DNA from: JALZUR01 sp965205365
Lineage (GTDB): Bacteria; Bdellovibrionota; Bdellovibrionia; Bdellovibrionales; UBA1609
Assembly: GCA_965205365.1 (NCBI GenBank)
Contig: CBDBGT010000005.1
Coordinates: 310,001 to 374,000 of the forward strand
Direction of reading: 5' to 3'
Length of the DNA: 64,000 nucleotides
Part shown: piece after piece, positions 1 through 8,969 of the stretch
Layout: every line of letters begins with the position of its first letter
Numbering within the stretch: position 1 is the stretch's first letter
Notes under the pieces: model-generated
What the model saw: only the letters and a program-made list of their open reading frames with translations
The model's database searches: none
Told to the model about the DNA's origin: nothing
Position numbers and translations under genes: made by a program

Positions 1-1
1 A

Positions 2-610
2 GATCAAAAGTCGGTACATGGTTTAGAATGGAAAGTTTCAAGATCTAAGGAGTTTAAAAAACTTTTAGAAACTTCTTTCTGGAGTTCTAAAATTAAAGAA
101 AGAGCCTTGTTTGAAGCTGAAACTTTAGTGAAAAGTCTTTTAACAGACTACAGCACAAGAGCGGAAAATAGAAGGAAATTTTCTTGCCCCCTACTTTCAA
201 AAAGAAAGAACATTTTGGTGTTGTCAGATAAAAGAGGGTTAAAAAACTGTATTGCTGTTCCCCCACTATTTAATCCAGGAAAAAACTATGCTCCGTATTT
301 ATTTGACGTTAGGGCCATACAACAGGGTGCCATGCGTATGGGGGCTGAAAAAGTGATTTTCATAGATGTTTTAAATAAAAACAAAAAACTCTTTGGAAAA
401 GAACAAGCCTTTATAAGCGGTGTGGTTTATTGGTACTGGACTTTTGCTGCTCAAATGATTGAATCTGCTTATGGTGTTTTTGATAAAGTTATAGAGATAG
501 ATGTAAATTCTGAAATTTTAAACTTTAACAATACTCTTGATTTAGTTAGAAAAGGGAGAGTGTCAGGGCGAGAGCTTGCCGAGTTTTTAAAAAAAGAATA
601 TCAATACTAA
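2..610 (+). CDS. C-terminal part of a protein cut by the window edge, possibly patatin-like
   Basis: The reading frame is open from base 2, so the gene begins outside the window; an internal TTG at 107 is not needed as a start. About 202 residues are visible. The segment around positions 298-370 (FDVRAIQQGAMRMGAEKVIF followed by IDV) resembles the stretch of patatin-like phospholipases in which a residue set of the form 'GAD-x-VI-x-VDV' follows the catalytic DG motif, but the nucleophile GxSxG and the DG motif are not visible here. The gene lies 16 bases upstream of the aminopeptidase gene on the same strand, so co-transcription is likely. The patatin assignment is a weak resemblance; that this is the end of a real gene is much safer. 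Confidence 0.6.
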   Translation, partial: DQKSVHGLEWKVSRSKEFKKLLETSFWSSKIKERALFEAETLVKSLLTDYSTRAENRRKFSCPLLSKRKNILVLSDKRGLKNCIAVPPLFNPGKNYAPYLFDVRAIQQGAMRMGAEKVIFIDVLNKNKKLFGKEQAFISGVVYWYWTFAAQMIESAYGVFDKVIEIDVNSEILNFNNTLDLVRKGRVSGRELAEFLKKEYQY

Positions 611-626
611 ATATGAGGGTTAAGTT

Positions 627-1943
627 ATGAGAAAACCACTTTTAGATATAAAGTACTTTAAACAAAGAAGAGATCGATTTAAAAGTATGGCTCAAAAAGA
701 TGAAGGGTTTATCTTATTTTCTGGGCATGCTTTAAGAAGAAGTAATGATACAAATTATAAATTTAGGGTGAATAGTAATTTTTTCTATCTTACAGGTTTT
801 GAAGAAGAGGGCGCTATTTTAGTGTATAGGCCTGGAAAAACTCCGGAGACAGTAGTTTTTGTTCAGCCTAAGGATTCAGTTCTAGAAACCTGGGATGGTT
901 TTAGGTTTGGAAAAGACCTTGCAAAAACCACCTTTGGTTTTGATGAAACCTATATAGAGTCAGATTTTGATTCTAAAATTGTTGATCTTTTATTGGAAGT
1001 TAAATCAGTTTATTTTAAAATTGGTGAAGACTCAAAACAAGATGAAAGAGTTTTATCTGCAATGAAGTTGGTGTTGAAAAAAAAAGGTCGTAAAGAACAG
1101 TGTCTTCAAGAAATTAAAGATCCAAATTTTTATATGGCAGGTTTAAGGGTTATTAAAACAGAAGAAGAAATTAAGCTTATGAAAAAAGCTGCTCAAGTTT
1201 CAGCAAAAGCTCACATAGAAGTTATGAAAGCCATAGAGCCAGGGGTCAATGAGGCTTATCTTGAAGGTGTTTTTTTAAGTGAGGCTATGAAATTAGGAGC
1301 TAAAAACGTAGCATACAATACAATTTCAGCCAGTGGAAATAATGCAACAACTCTTCATTATGGGTTTAATGATGAAGAGTGTAGGGATAAAGAGCTTTAT
1401 TTAATTGATGCTGGTGTTGAGTATGAGTACTACGCAGGAGACATAACTAGAGCTTACCCTGTTGGAGCAAATTTTACTCAAGTTCAAAAAGATGTTTATG
1501 AAAAAGTTTTACAGGTTCAAAAAAACATAGTGACTTTAGTTAAACCAGGCATCACTTTTGAATTTCTTATGGAAAAAGCAGACAAAGCTTTAACAAAAAT
1601 TATGATTGATTTAGGCCTACTTAAAGGCACTGTTGAAGAAAATATAGAAGACAAACTTTATAAGAAATATTATCCCCATGGGATTGGGCATTTTTTAGGA
1701 ATGGATGTTCATGATCTTGGTTTTTATGAAAAAAACAATGAAGCCGTCGTTTTTCAAGCGGGTATGTGTCTCACCATAGAGCCAGGTCTTTATATTCCTA
1801 AAGATGATATAAGTGCTCCAGGGCACTTAAGAGGAATAGGTATAAGGATTGAAGACAACATCTTAGTAACAGAGCACGGTCATGAGAATATGACTAAACT
1901 AGTTCCTAAGGAAGTAGATGAAATTTTAGCCCTTAAAAGATAG
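627..1943 (+). CDS. pepP: Xaa-Pro aminopeptidase (M24B)
   Basis: This cytosolic metallopeptidase removes an N-terminal residue that precedes proline. The N-terminal ~170 residues form the AMP_N domain (FILFSGHALRRSNDTNYKFR). The C-terminal pita-bread domain carries the complete dinuclear metal site: D261 (LIDAGVEYEYY), D272 (GDITR), H355 (HGIGHFLGMDVHD), E385 (TIEPGLY) and E409 (RIEDN). The spacing matches E. coli PepP closely (D260, D271, H354, E383, E406, from memory). The length of 438 residues is normal. The ATG follows a purine-rich ATATGAGGGTTAAG leader. It is probably co-transcribed with the preceding gene. Confidence 0.95.
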   Translation: MRKPLLDIKYFKQRRDRFKSMAQKDEGFILFSGHALRRSNDTNYKFRVNSNFFYLTGFEEEGAILVYRPGKTPETVVFVQPKDSVLETWDGFRFGKDLAKTTFGFDETYIESDFDSKIVDLLLEVKSVYFKIGEDSKQDERVLSAMKLVLKKKGRKEQCLQEIKDPNFYMAGLRVIKTEEEIKLMKKAAQVSAKAHIEVMKAIEPGVNEAYLEGVFLSEAMKLGAKNVAYNTISASGNNATTLHYGFNDEECRDKELYLIDAGVEYEYYAGDITRAYPVGANFTQVQKDVYEKVLQVQKNIVTLVKPGITFEFLMEKADKALTKIMIDLGLLKGTVEENIEDKLYKKYYPHGIGHFLGMDVHDLGFYEKNNEAVVFQAGMCLTIEPGLYIPKDDISAPGHLRGIGIRIEDNILVTEHGHENMTKLVPKEVDEILALKR

Positions 1944-2159
1944 TTTTGGCGGGTTTTTTGGTGGAGGGGTTTATATTGTTATAGGAGGCCTTATTTGTTT
2001 TTGCTTAAGTCTAATTTTAGAAGGCTTTGTTCTTAAAAGAAGACTGCTACTTTAGTTAAGGTTATTTTGATATCCATGGTCTAGGATTTATAAAAAAATC
2101 TCATGAGTAATTTCTATATTTTTTAGGATGTTTTTTAGAAAAACTTTTTAAAGCTTGTA
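1944..2159. other. intergenic gap between convergent genes
   Basis: This 216-base gap lies between pepP and the convergent HAD gene. I see no convincing stem-loop followed by a T run and no small gene with a ribosome binding site. Confidence 0.4.
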
Positions 2160-2912
2160 TTAAAAAAAATCGTTTCTTATGAAATCCATATAATGCCAGC
2201 CATTTTTTTTTGCAATTTTAAGAGCACTATTTTCACAATTATAAATGGAAGAATTTAAAGTTGCTGAATGAACGATTTGTTTTAAATGAGTTGAGGTTTT
2301 CATCATGGGAATATCTGAAATTGTATTTCCTGAAACAAAAAATGGTTTTTTTCCTTTTGTATGCTCAAGTAGAGCCTTAACTTTTCCTTCATGCCAGCTA
2401 ATATAGCCTGTTTTTTTATTGGTTATAATTCCATTTTCAAGTTTAGCTTCAATGCCAATAATATTTTGCCGAGGCAGCCCTAGTTCTAAAGCTGCAGATT
2501 CAATGGCCCACTTTACAGAGGCAGTAACCATATAGACTTTAACCCCTTTATTGATTAAAAACCTAATGATTTCTTTTTGGTGTTGAATAAAGCGAGGTCT
2601 AACTTGTTCATTAAATTTATCTCCAAAGGAGCGAACCTCGCCTATTGAGAAACCTGCAAGGGTTTTTGCAAACCAAAAAAGTCCAGCTTGGGTATTTTTT
2701 TTTTCCTCCTTTCTGTAATCACTCCAAGTATAGGGCTTATTTTTAAAAAATTTTTCTTTTACTTGATAGTCAAAGAAATCACGCCCTACATCAGATAGCC
2801 AGCATGTTCCGTCAGCATCAAAAGCTGCAATGGGATTGGTTTTTGGATCACTTAGGGCGGTCTCAATATTTTTTTTAATTAAATTAGTATAGGCTTTAGG
2901 TACATTATGCAT
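2160..2912 (-). CDS. HAD-superfamily phosphatase (SerB-like, HAD-IB)
   Basis: This is a predicted aspartate-nucleophile phosphatase. Motif I is FDADGTCW with nucleophile D32 and acid/base D34, motif II is the threonine/serine of MVTAS, motif III is the lysine in the KVKALLEH region, and motif IV is SGNTISDIPMM, supplying the Mg-binding aspartate. Motif IV begins GN instead of the common GD. Residues of the form LGLPRQNIIGIEAKLENGII are typical of the SerB/HAD-IB branch, which acts on phosphoserine, phosphocholine and similar small substrates. The substrate cannot be told from sequence. It is a monocistronic gene converging on pepP. Confidence 0.85.
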   Translation of the reverse strand: MHNVPKAYTNLIKKNIETALSDPKTNPIAAFDADGTCWLSDVGRDFFDYQVKEKFFKNKPYTWSDYRKEEKKNTQAGLFWFAKTLAGFSIGEVRSFGDKFNEQVRPRFIQHQKEIIRFLINKGVKVYMVTASVKWAIESAALELGLPRQNIIGIEAKLENGIITNKKTGYISWHEGKVKALLEHTKGKKPFFVSGNTISDIPMMKTSTHLKQIVHSATLNSSIYNCENSALKIAKKNGWHYMDFIRNDFF

Positions 2913-3164
2913 TATCTACTTTTGTAGCATAAACCATGAAAAATCAATGGAATTAAGAAAAATCATGATTAAAAGGCTTAAATTTTATAGGCTTTTTAGT
3001 GTTGAAGCTAAAAAAATCTTATTAAAAGTACTTTCTTAGGTTTTAAAAGAAAATATTTGTAAGGAGTTGGTTTTTTTAAGGCATAGGGGTTAGAAATAAG
3101 TTTCAGGTGTGTTTTGTTTAAAGTAAGAAATAGGTTAAAATAAAGCCCTTGTTAAGGTTAGAAA
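2913..3164. other. divergent intergenic region before glpD
   Basis: About 250 bases separate the divergent HAD gene and glpD, and promoters for both must lie here. The sequence is very A+T rich, and I cannot single out a -35/-10 pair or an operator with confidence. Confidence 0.3.
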
Positions 3165-4802
3165 ATGGAGTGGAGTATGGAATTAACATCATCTTTTTTA
3201 AATAGATCTGAGCACTTAAAAGCTTTAAGAAATGATGTGTTTGATTTATTAGTGGTGGGTGGTGGCATTACTGGGGCTGGTGTTGCACGAGATGCGGCCT
3301 TAAGGGGTTTATCAGTTTGTTTGATTGAAAAGGGTGATTTTGGAGAGGGAACAAGCTCTCGTTCTAGCAAACTTGCTCATGGAGGGCTTCGTTATTTAGA
3401 AAATTTGGAGTTTGATTTAGTAAGTGAGGCTTTACATGAGAGGCAAAATCTTTTGCATATGGCTTCTCATATGGTAAAGCCTCTTAGGTTTTTAATGCCG
3501 ATTTATAAAGGGGATAGGGTGAGCCCCTTTAAGATGAAGCTTGGGATGATTTTATACGATTTATTAGCAGTCTTTAACACTCCTAAGTTTCATGAAAGTA
3601 TTTCAGTAAGAAGAATTAAAGAAGACTATCTTAAACTAAAAACTAAAAACTTAAAAAAAGGGTTTTTATATTCTGATGCTCTTATGGATGATGATCGCTT
3701 AGTTCTTGAAACCATGCGCTCAGCGGTTAAAAATGGTGCGGTGGTTTTAAATTATGTTGAGTGTAGAGAGTTTGAATCAGATAAGGGCTGTAAAATATTT
3801 TGTGAAGATAAACTTTCAGGGGGTTGTTTTTTAGTTTCAGGTAAACATATGGTTTCTTGTGTGGGGCCTTGGACAGATAAGCTTGGATCATTAGTAGATT
3901 CTTCTTGGGAACCTAGGATGAGGCCTTCAAAAGGTGTACATATTACTCTTCCAAAGAAGATACTAAATCTTAAAACTGCTGTTGTAATGGCTGCAGATGG
4001 ACAAAACAGAATTTTATTTTGTATCCCAAGAGAGGATTTTGATATTGTGGGCACTACGGATACGGATTTTATAGGGGACCCGTCTTTTGTTCGAGCAGAG
4101 AAGAAAGATGTAGATTATATTCTTGATATTTTAAATGAGTACTATCCAGGTGTTGGAATTGACTACAGTGATATTTTTTTTACATACGCTGGGGTGAGGC
4201 CTTTAGTGAATGATGGTTCAAATTCAGAAAGTAAGGTAAGTAGGAGTCATTGGATTAAAACTGATTTAGAAAATAAGGTTACATATATTTCTGGTGGAAA
4301 ATATACAACATTTTTATCTATGGCTAAAGATTGTGTTGATGAGGTTTTGCAGGTAACTGAACTGGGTAAAAAGGTTAGGGTGGGGTTAAACTCAAGTAAA
4401 CCTTTTGTAGATTTAAATACAGAAGACAACAATGATTTAGCTTTAAAATTTTTTTTAGAAAATGCTCAAATAAATTGGTCCATTAAAGAACGTAAGAGTT
4501 TTGTTTTTAGGCATGGGGCACAGGCTGTTGTTTTTGTTAAAAGATGGCCAGGCTTAAAGTTAGAAGAGTTAGAGGCTAAGGTTGCAATTCATTATTATTT
4601 TTGTGGTTCGTTAAGAGATTTTTACTTTAGGCGGGTGCCGTATTTGTTAAAAGGTTTGACTTGTTTACAAGAAACTTTGGCCGCAGTGGGAGAAATTTTT
4701 AAAAATGATTTAGGTTTAAATGATGAGCAGTTTAAATTACAGACTAAAGAGCTTAACAAAGCTGTTGCTTTTGAAAACTCTTGGCGAAAGGACATATGTT
4801 GA
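3165..4802 (+). CDS. glpD: aerobic glycerol-3-phosphate dehydrogenase (FAD)
   Basis: The enzyme oxidises sn-glycerol 3-phosphate to dihydroxyacetone phosphate at the inner membrane and passes electrons to quinone. An N-terminal Rossmann FAD site is clear (LLVVGGGITGAGVARDA, residues 28-44), followed by EKGDFGEGTSSRSSKLAHGG, the second GlpD flavin signature. IVGTTDTDF and GGKYTTF are further family motifs. The length of 545 residues is usual for GlpD. Two in-frame ATGs (3165 and 3177) are possible; AAGG sits at a normal distance before the first. No glpF or glpK is next to it, so it stands alone between the HAD gene and mreB. Confidence 0.93.
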   Translation: MEWSMELTSSFLNRSEHLKALRNDVFDLLVVGGGITGAGVARDAALRGLSVCLIEKGDFGEGTSSRSSKLAHGGLRYLENLEFDLVSEALHERQNLLHMASHMVKPLRFLMPIYKGDRVSPFKMKLGMILYDLLAVFNTPKFHESISVRRIKEDYLKLKTKNLKKGFLYSDALMDDDRLVLETMRSAVKNGAVVLNYVECREFESDKGCKIFCEDKLSGGCFLVSGKHMVSCVGPWTDKLGSLVDSSWEPRMRPSKGVHITLPKKILNLKTAVVMAADGQNRILFCIPREDFDIVGTTDTDFIGDPSFVRAEKKDVDYILDILNEYYPGVGIDYSDIFFTYAGVRPLVNDGSNSESKVSRSHWIKTDLENKVTYISGGKYTTFLSMAKDCVDEVLQVTELGKKVRVGLNSSKPFVDLNTEDNNDLALKFFLENAQINWSIKERKSFVFRHGAQAVVFVKRWPGLKLEELEAKVAIHYYFCGSLRDFYFRRVPYLLKGLTCLQETLAAVGEIFKNDLGLNDEQFKLQTKELNKAVAFENSWRKDIC

Positions 4803-4853
4803 CTATAGCTTAAGTCCAGTGTGAAATGAATTTTAAAAAAATGGTGGTAAACT

Positions 4854-5894
4854 ATGAGTTTTTGGGACAATTTATCAAATTATTTTACAAATGATATTGC
4901 AATTGATTTAGGAACTGCAAATACACTGGTTTTTGCAAAAGGAAGGGGTATTATTTTAGATGAACCCTCTGTTGTTGCTGTTCAGAAAGATCATAGAGGT
5001 GCGGCCACTAAAGTTTTAAAGGTTGGTAAGGAAGCTAAAGAGATGCTAGGGCGTACCCCGGGTTCAATTGTTGCTGTTCGGCCTATTAAAGATGGAGTTA
5101 TTGCAGACTTTCAGGTCACCTCATCAATGCTTAAATATTTTATTGATAAATCCATGGGACAAAAACGCTCATTTGTTAGGCCTAGAATTGTAATTTGCGT
5201 GCCTTATGGGATTACAGAGGTTGAAAAAAGAGCTGTTAAAGAATCTGCTCAATCTGCGGGCGCAAGATCTGTTTATTTAATTGAAGAGCCAATGGCTGCA
5301 GCCATTGGAGCGGGTTTACCCATTACTGAGCCTACGGGCAGTATGGTGGTTGATATTGGGGGTGGCACCACTGGTGTAGCAGTGATTTCTTTAGGAGGAA
5401 TTGTTTATTGTAAATCTATTAAAGTGGCTGGGGATAAATTTGATGAAGCCATTGTAAACTATGTAAGAAGACAGTTTAACCTTCTTATTGGTGAGCGTAC
5501 TGCTGAAAATATTAAAATGAAAATTGGTAATGCATATACAAAAGATGAGGATAAGTCCATGGAGGTCAAGGGTAGGGACCTTGTTGCTGGAGCTCCGAAA
5601 ACTATTGTGATCACAGCTGTCCAAGTTAATGATGCTTTAGGGGATCCTTTGTCAGAAATTGTAGATGCTGTAAGAACAGCTCTTGAAAAAACCCCTCCAG
5701 AGTTGGCAGCAGATATTGTTGATAACGGAATTGTGTTAACTGGTGGAGGTGGGTTGCTTATGAATTTAGATGCTTTATTAAGAGAAAGAACAGGTCTTCC
5801 TGTTGCCATTGCTGAAGATCCGTTAACATGTGTGGTGATGGGATCAGGTAGAACCCTTGATGAGCCAGAGTTTTTAAAACTAACAATAGATTAG
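4854..5894 (+). CDS. mreB: rod shape-determining actin homologue MreB
   Basis: MreB is the cytoskeletal ATPase that guides lateral cell-wall synthesis. The actin-fold phosphate-1 loop is IAIDLGTANTLVF (residues 15-27), the connect/phosphate-2 region is VVDIGGGTTGVAVISLGGIV, and the adenosine motif is GIVLTGGGGLLMNLD. Its 346 residues are full length. mreC and mreD do not follow: the next genes are an unrelated small operon, so this copy is separated from the usual mreBCD unit, or is one of several paralogues (Bdellovibrio is known to have two). Confidence 0.95.
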   Translation: MSFWDNLSNYFTNDIAIDLGTANTLVFAKGRGIILDEPSVVAVQKDHRGAATKVLKVGKEAKEMLGRTPGSIVAVRPIKDGVIADFQVTSSMLKYFIDKSMGQKRSFVRPRIVICVPYGITEVEKRAVKESAQSAGARSVYLIEEPMAAAIGAGLPITEPTGSMVVDIGGGTTGVAVISLGGIVYCKSIKVAGDKFDEAIVNYVRRQFNLLIGERTAENIKMKIGNAYTKDEDKSMEVKGRDLVAGAPKTIVITAVQVNDALGDPLSEIVDAVRTALEKTPPELAADIVDNGIVLTGGGGLLMNLDALLRERTGLPVAIAEDPLTCVVMGSGRTLDEPEFLKLTID

Positions 5895-5904
5895 TAGGTT
5901 TTAG

Positions 5905-6327
5905 GTGAGAGAAGAAAATAATTTTAAGTTAGCGGCAAAAATACTTTTTTTTGGTACTCTTGAAGAGCACTTTGCCATTGAGGCGGCAAAAAAAATTGTA
6001 AAAATAAAAAATCAAAAACTTCTTTTAGACCGTATCCATGGGCTTCTTCTACGTAGAAAAGATAAAATGGCTACAATGGTTCATCTTACTGATGTTGCGT
6101 TTATATTCCCTGTGGGTGTAGATTTGAGTTACTGGAGAGAGTTTAAAATGAACTGTCAAAGAGATGCATTTTTGGCTATTTTATACAAATGGATCGGTGG
6201 AATTTCAGATGAAAATTTATGTGAAGCACTTCAAATCTCAAGGGGAAGCCTTTACTCTCTTTACAACCAAGGTTTAAGGAGCTTAGGCAAGTTGCTAGTC
6301 AATAGCCAGATTACTTTGGGTATTTAA
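5905..6327 (+). CDS. small protein with C-terminal sigma-region-4-like helix-turn-helix
   Basis: This 140-residue protein is not recognised as a family member. The GTG start at 5905 lies 10 bases after mreB. Residues ~88-130 (DAFLAILYKWIGGISDENLC, then EALQISRGSLYSLYNQGLRSL) read like a sigma-70 region 4 type helix-turn-helix: a stretch for reaching the promoter, a GISDENLCEAL helix, and a serine-rich recognition helix. The N-terminal half is basic and helical. It is followed after 3 bases by a one-TM protein and then a sensor kinase, so a signalling role is inferred. It could also be an unrelated DNA-binding adaptor. Confidence 0.6.
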   Translation: MREENNFKLAAKILFFGTLEEHFAIEAAKKIVKIKNQKLLLDRIHGLLLRRKDKMATMVHLTDVAFIFPVGVDLSYWREFKMNCQRDAFLAILYKWIGGISDENLCEALQISRGSLYSLYNQGLRSLGKLLVNSQITLGI

Positions 6328-6330
6328 GTT

Positions 6331-6693
6331 ATGGGTATGAACGATAAGCCCTTTATAGGAGAACCCCTTTTTTCTTCATTTTTTTATGAAAATAAGTTGT
6401 ACGAGTTTTCTCAAAAAAAACTATCTAAAGCTGATCATTTAGTAATGAAAAAAATGTCTGGAAAAACTTCTGAATTAAAATATGAAATAGGAGGGGTGCT
6501 CCTTTCTTTGGAGTATTTGAATAAACTTAAAGAGGTGTCGTTAGAAGTTAAAAAAATAGACTATGAGAATTTAGAAAAAAAATCATTTTTATATAAAACT
6601 TTTATTTTTTTATTTTTTATAGTTTTAACAACTGCGTTTTCTGTTTCAGGTTACTATGTAATCCGTATTTTTTTTCAAGAAGGGCTAAATTGA
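6331..6693 (+). CDS. hypothetical single-pass membrane protein (anti-sigma-like layout)
   Basis: This 120-residue protein has a soluble N-terminal part (~1-85, rich in charged helices) and one strong transmembrane helix near the C-terminus (FIFLFFIVLTTAFSVSGYYV). A helical cytoplasmic domain followed by one membrane helix, directly after a gene with a sigma-4-like motif, is the layout of anti-sigma factors. No zinc-binding HxxxCxxC motif is present, so this is only a layout argument. It overlaps the start of the kinase gene by four bases (TTGA). Confidence 0.55.
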   Translation: MGMNDKPFIGEPLFSSFFYENKLYEFSQKKLSKADHLVMKKMSGKTSELKYEIGGVLLSLEYLNKLKEVSLEVKKIDYENLEKKSFLYKTFIFLFFIVLTTAFSVSGYYVIRIFFQEGLN

Positions 6694-8384
6694 ACAAATA
6701 TTCTTTAAAGTCTTTTGCGCTTTTTTGGATGTCACTTTTTATAGTTTCTTTTCTAGGTTTTTTATACGTTATACTTAATCTTTTTTTTTCTGAGCATTTA
6801 ACTAGATCAAGTTTAAAAGATTTAAAATATATGGCTCATGTTGCAAAGCTCATTTTGTCAGAAGAGGAGGCGAGAATGAAAACTTCTCTGGCCTTGCATG
6901 TAAGTTCTGAAGAGTTTATTGATCTTTTGTCTCAACGTGCTTTTAAAAAAGTAAATAAATTTATTAACAATTGGAAGCGGATTTTAAGAATAGACAATAT
7001 TTGGCTTTATAATAACATGGGGGAGCCCATAGATCTTAAAACAGGATTGGTGTCTAAGGACAGCGTGGGGCTTTTAAAAGAGAGTATTGGAAAGTTAAAT
7101 TTTGGTTACGATGAAACAAAGTATAAGGCTACTAAAAATGGACTCTTGATTTCAGTAGAAAGAAAAATTACGGGTCATAACCATCTTTCTCAAGGGTATT
7201 TAGTAGAACAAAAAAAAATACCCTATGAAGCATTTTTAGAAATCGGTTTAGACAGAGATTTAATTGTGATGTCTGATGAAGGTATAGTTTTCACCACAAA
7301 AAATATTGAAACACTTAAAAAACTTTCAAAAAAAACTTTTCCAAAGGGAGCAAAGGCATTTGAGCTTTCATTAGAAGGAAAGACTTTTGATATGTCTAGG
7401 CTAGATTTGGCTCAGGGTATAACATTCTTCTTGGTAAAAAAGAATTTAAAGAAGGTTGTTCTTAGTGGTTTTTATAAAAAATACTTGGTTTACTTTGGAT
7501 TGCTAATAGTGTTTTTAGTATTAGGTTTTTATCTTTCCTATTATAGGCAGGTATTTCGTCCATTGGAGCAAATTAGTGAGTTTATTTTGCGTGATGGAGG
7601 AAGGTTTAGAGTTGAAACTTCAGTACATGAAATAAGCCTTATTGCAAAAAAACTAGAGGAAAAAATTTTTGAACTCAACAAGGATATTGAAAGAAGTGAA
7701 CGTGGTAGAGCTAGTGATATGTCTAGGCTTGTTGCTAGTGTTGCCCATGAGCTTAACAATTCTCTTTCATATTTAGGGGGTAATCTTGAATATCTAGAGG
7801 GTGAGTTAAATGAAACAAAAAAGATAGATGCAGGTGAGTTTAAAGCTGCTGTTTTGTCTGCTCAATCAGGCTATGAATATATTAAAAAAATCGTTTCTGA
7901 TTTAAGAGTGTTTTCTACTAAAAGAGATGTCTTAATTTCTTGGTATGATGTAAAGGTTTTAAAAAATAAAATTCAAAAAGAATTTGATAATGTGAGTGTA
8001 AGTTTTCCAGAAGATTTGTATGCCTATGAAGTGGAAATAGATTTAGATAGATCAATTCAGATTGTTAAAAATCTTATTATAAATGCAGAGCAGGCGTATC
8101 AGGAGAGTATAAAAAATAAGAAGGTGCTTATTTCTTTTTATTTGGATGGTGATGGATTTGTAATTGCTGTTAAGGATTGGGCAGGGGGTTTTTCAACAGA
8201 AATAAGAAATAAGATTTTTGAGCCGTTTTATACAACTAAAAAGAATATGGGGGGTGCGGGCTTAGGTCTTGCACTTTCGCGCAATTTAGCAGAAGAGATG
8301 AATTCAGATCTATTTTTAAAGGAGGTTGGCTCTGAGGGGACAGTATTTTGTTTTAAATTGAAACACTTTAGAACTAAAGTGTAA
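6690..8384 (+). CDS. membrane sensor histidine kinase
   Basis: This 564-residue kinase starts at TTG 6690, overlapping the previous stop. TM1 is at ~8-30 and TM2 at ~262-284, enclosing a ~230-residue extracytoplasmic sensor region of unrecognised fold. A HAMP-like linker (RQVFRPLEQISEFILR) follows. The H-box is VASVAHELNNSL with phospho-acceptor H353. The ATP-binding domain has the N-box NLIINAEQAYQ (~460), the G1 box DWAGGF (~495), the F-box IFEPFYTTK and the G2 box AGLGLALS (~523). No response regulator follows directly, so its partner is elsewhere, or the sigma-like protein upstream is part of the output. Confidence 0.9.
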   Translation: MNKYSLKSFALFWMSLFIVSFLGFLYVILNLFFSEHLTRSSLKDLKYMAHVAKLILSEEEARMKTSLALHVSSEEFIDLLSQRAFKKVNKFINNWKRILRIDNIWLYNNMGEPIDLKTGLVSKDSVGLLKESIGKLNFGYDETKYKATKNGLLISVERKITGHNHLSQGYLVEQKKIPYEAFLEIGLDRDLIVMSDEGIVFTTKNIETLKKLSKKTFPKGAKAFELSLEGKTFDMSRLDLAQGITFFLVKKNLKKVVLSGFYKKYLVYFGLLIVFLVLGFYLSYYRQVFRPLEQISEFILRDGGRFRVETSVHEISLIAKKLEEKIFELNKDIERSERGRASDMSRLVASVAHELNNSLSYLGGNLEYLEGELNETKKIDAGEFKAAVLSAQSGYEYIKKIVSDLRVFSTKRDVLISWYDVKVLKNKIQKEFDNVSVSFPEDLYAYEVEIDLDRSIQIVKNLIINAEQAYQESIKNKKVLISFYLDGDGFVIAVKDWAGGFSTEIRNKIFEPFYTTKKNMGGAGLGLALSRNLAEEMNSDLFLKEVGSEGTVFCFKLKHFRTKV

Positions 8385-8402
8385 ACTCCGATGTAAAGCT
8401 TA

Positions 8403-8909
8403 ATGGCTTTAAGTTCTCGCATAAAAGATGTTATGTTTATTTCTATGTTTTCAACATTAATGTTTTTTGGTGCATTTTTTTTATTTTCTTCTTTAAAAAA
8501 AACAAAGGTTAATGAGCAGATTTCCATTAAATCCTTAGAGAAAGAGATGAATGATAAGGTGAATGAACAAGTTCAAATGCTTCAGATAAAAAATAGAAAC
8601 TTTAAAAGTAAACTTACTAAGCCTAGGCCTGTGGGTATAGATAAAGTTTTTAAGGAGGAGTTTTTAAATACTAATTCAAAATATAAACTGGATGTTTTTA
8701 AACAACAGGGCTTGCAACCTTCAAGGGTCATACCAAAAGACGCATTTGAAAAAATCAGTGCTCGGCTAGAGCTTGAAGATTTAAAAGTCGCTGAGGAGAA
8801 AAGGCTTTTAAGAGAGTATAAAAAGCAAATTGTTCAAAAGGCTCGCAAACTAGGGTGGGTTATTGAAGTCAATGATGATTTAAAGGTGATCTCTGCAAAA
8901 AAGTTATAA
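8403..8909 (+). CDS. hypothetical membrane-anchored coiled-coil protein
   Basis: This 168-residue protein has one N-terminal membrane helix (residues ~10-30: VMFISMFSTLMFFGAFFLF) followed by a charged, largely helical domain with heptad-like stretches (KSLEKEMNDKVNEQVQMLQI and LEDLKVAEEKRLLREYKKQI). The topology suggests a periplasmic domain tethered to the inner membrane. It lies 18 bases downstream of the kinase and may be the last gene of that operon. No family was recognised. Confidence 0.6.
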   Translation: MALSSRIKDVMFISMFSTLMFFGAFFLFSSLKKTKVNEQISIKSLEKEMNDKVNEQVQMLQIKNRNFKSKLTKPRPVGIDKVFKEEFLNTNSKYKLDVFKQQGLQPSRVIPKDAFEKISARLELEDLKVAEEKRLLREYKKQIVQKARKLGWVIEVNDDLKVISAKKL

Positions 8910-8950
8910 TAAACTTTTTACACAAGAATTCATAGGGGGTCTGTTTTAGG

Positions 8951-8969
8951 CTGACTTTTACCCACAAAT
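8951..8969 (+). repeat. IS50-like terminal inverted repeat
   Basis: CTGACTTTTACCCACAAAT differs at four of nineteen positions from the Tn5/IS50 outer end (from memory). It sits at the expected place just beyond the transposase stop and defines the left edge of the IS island. Confidence 0.6.
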
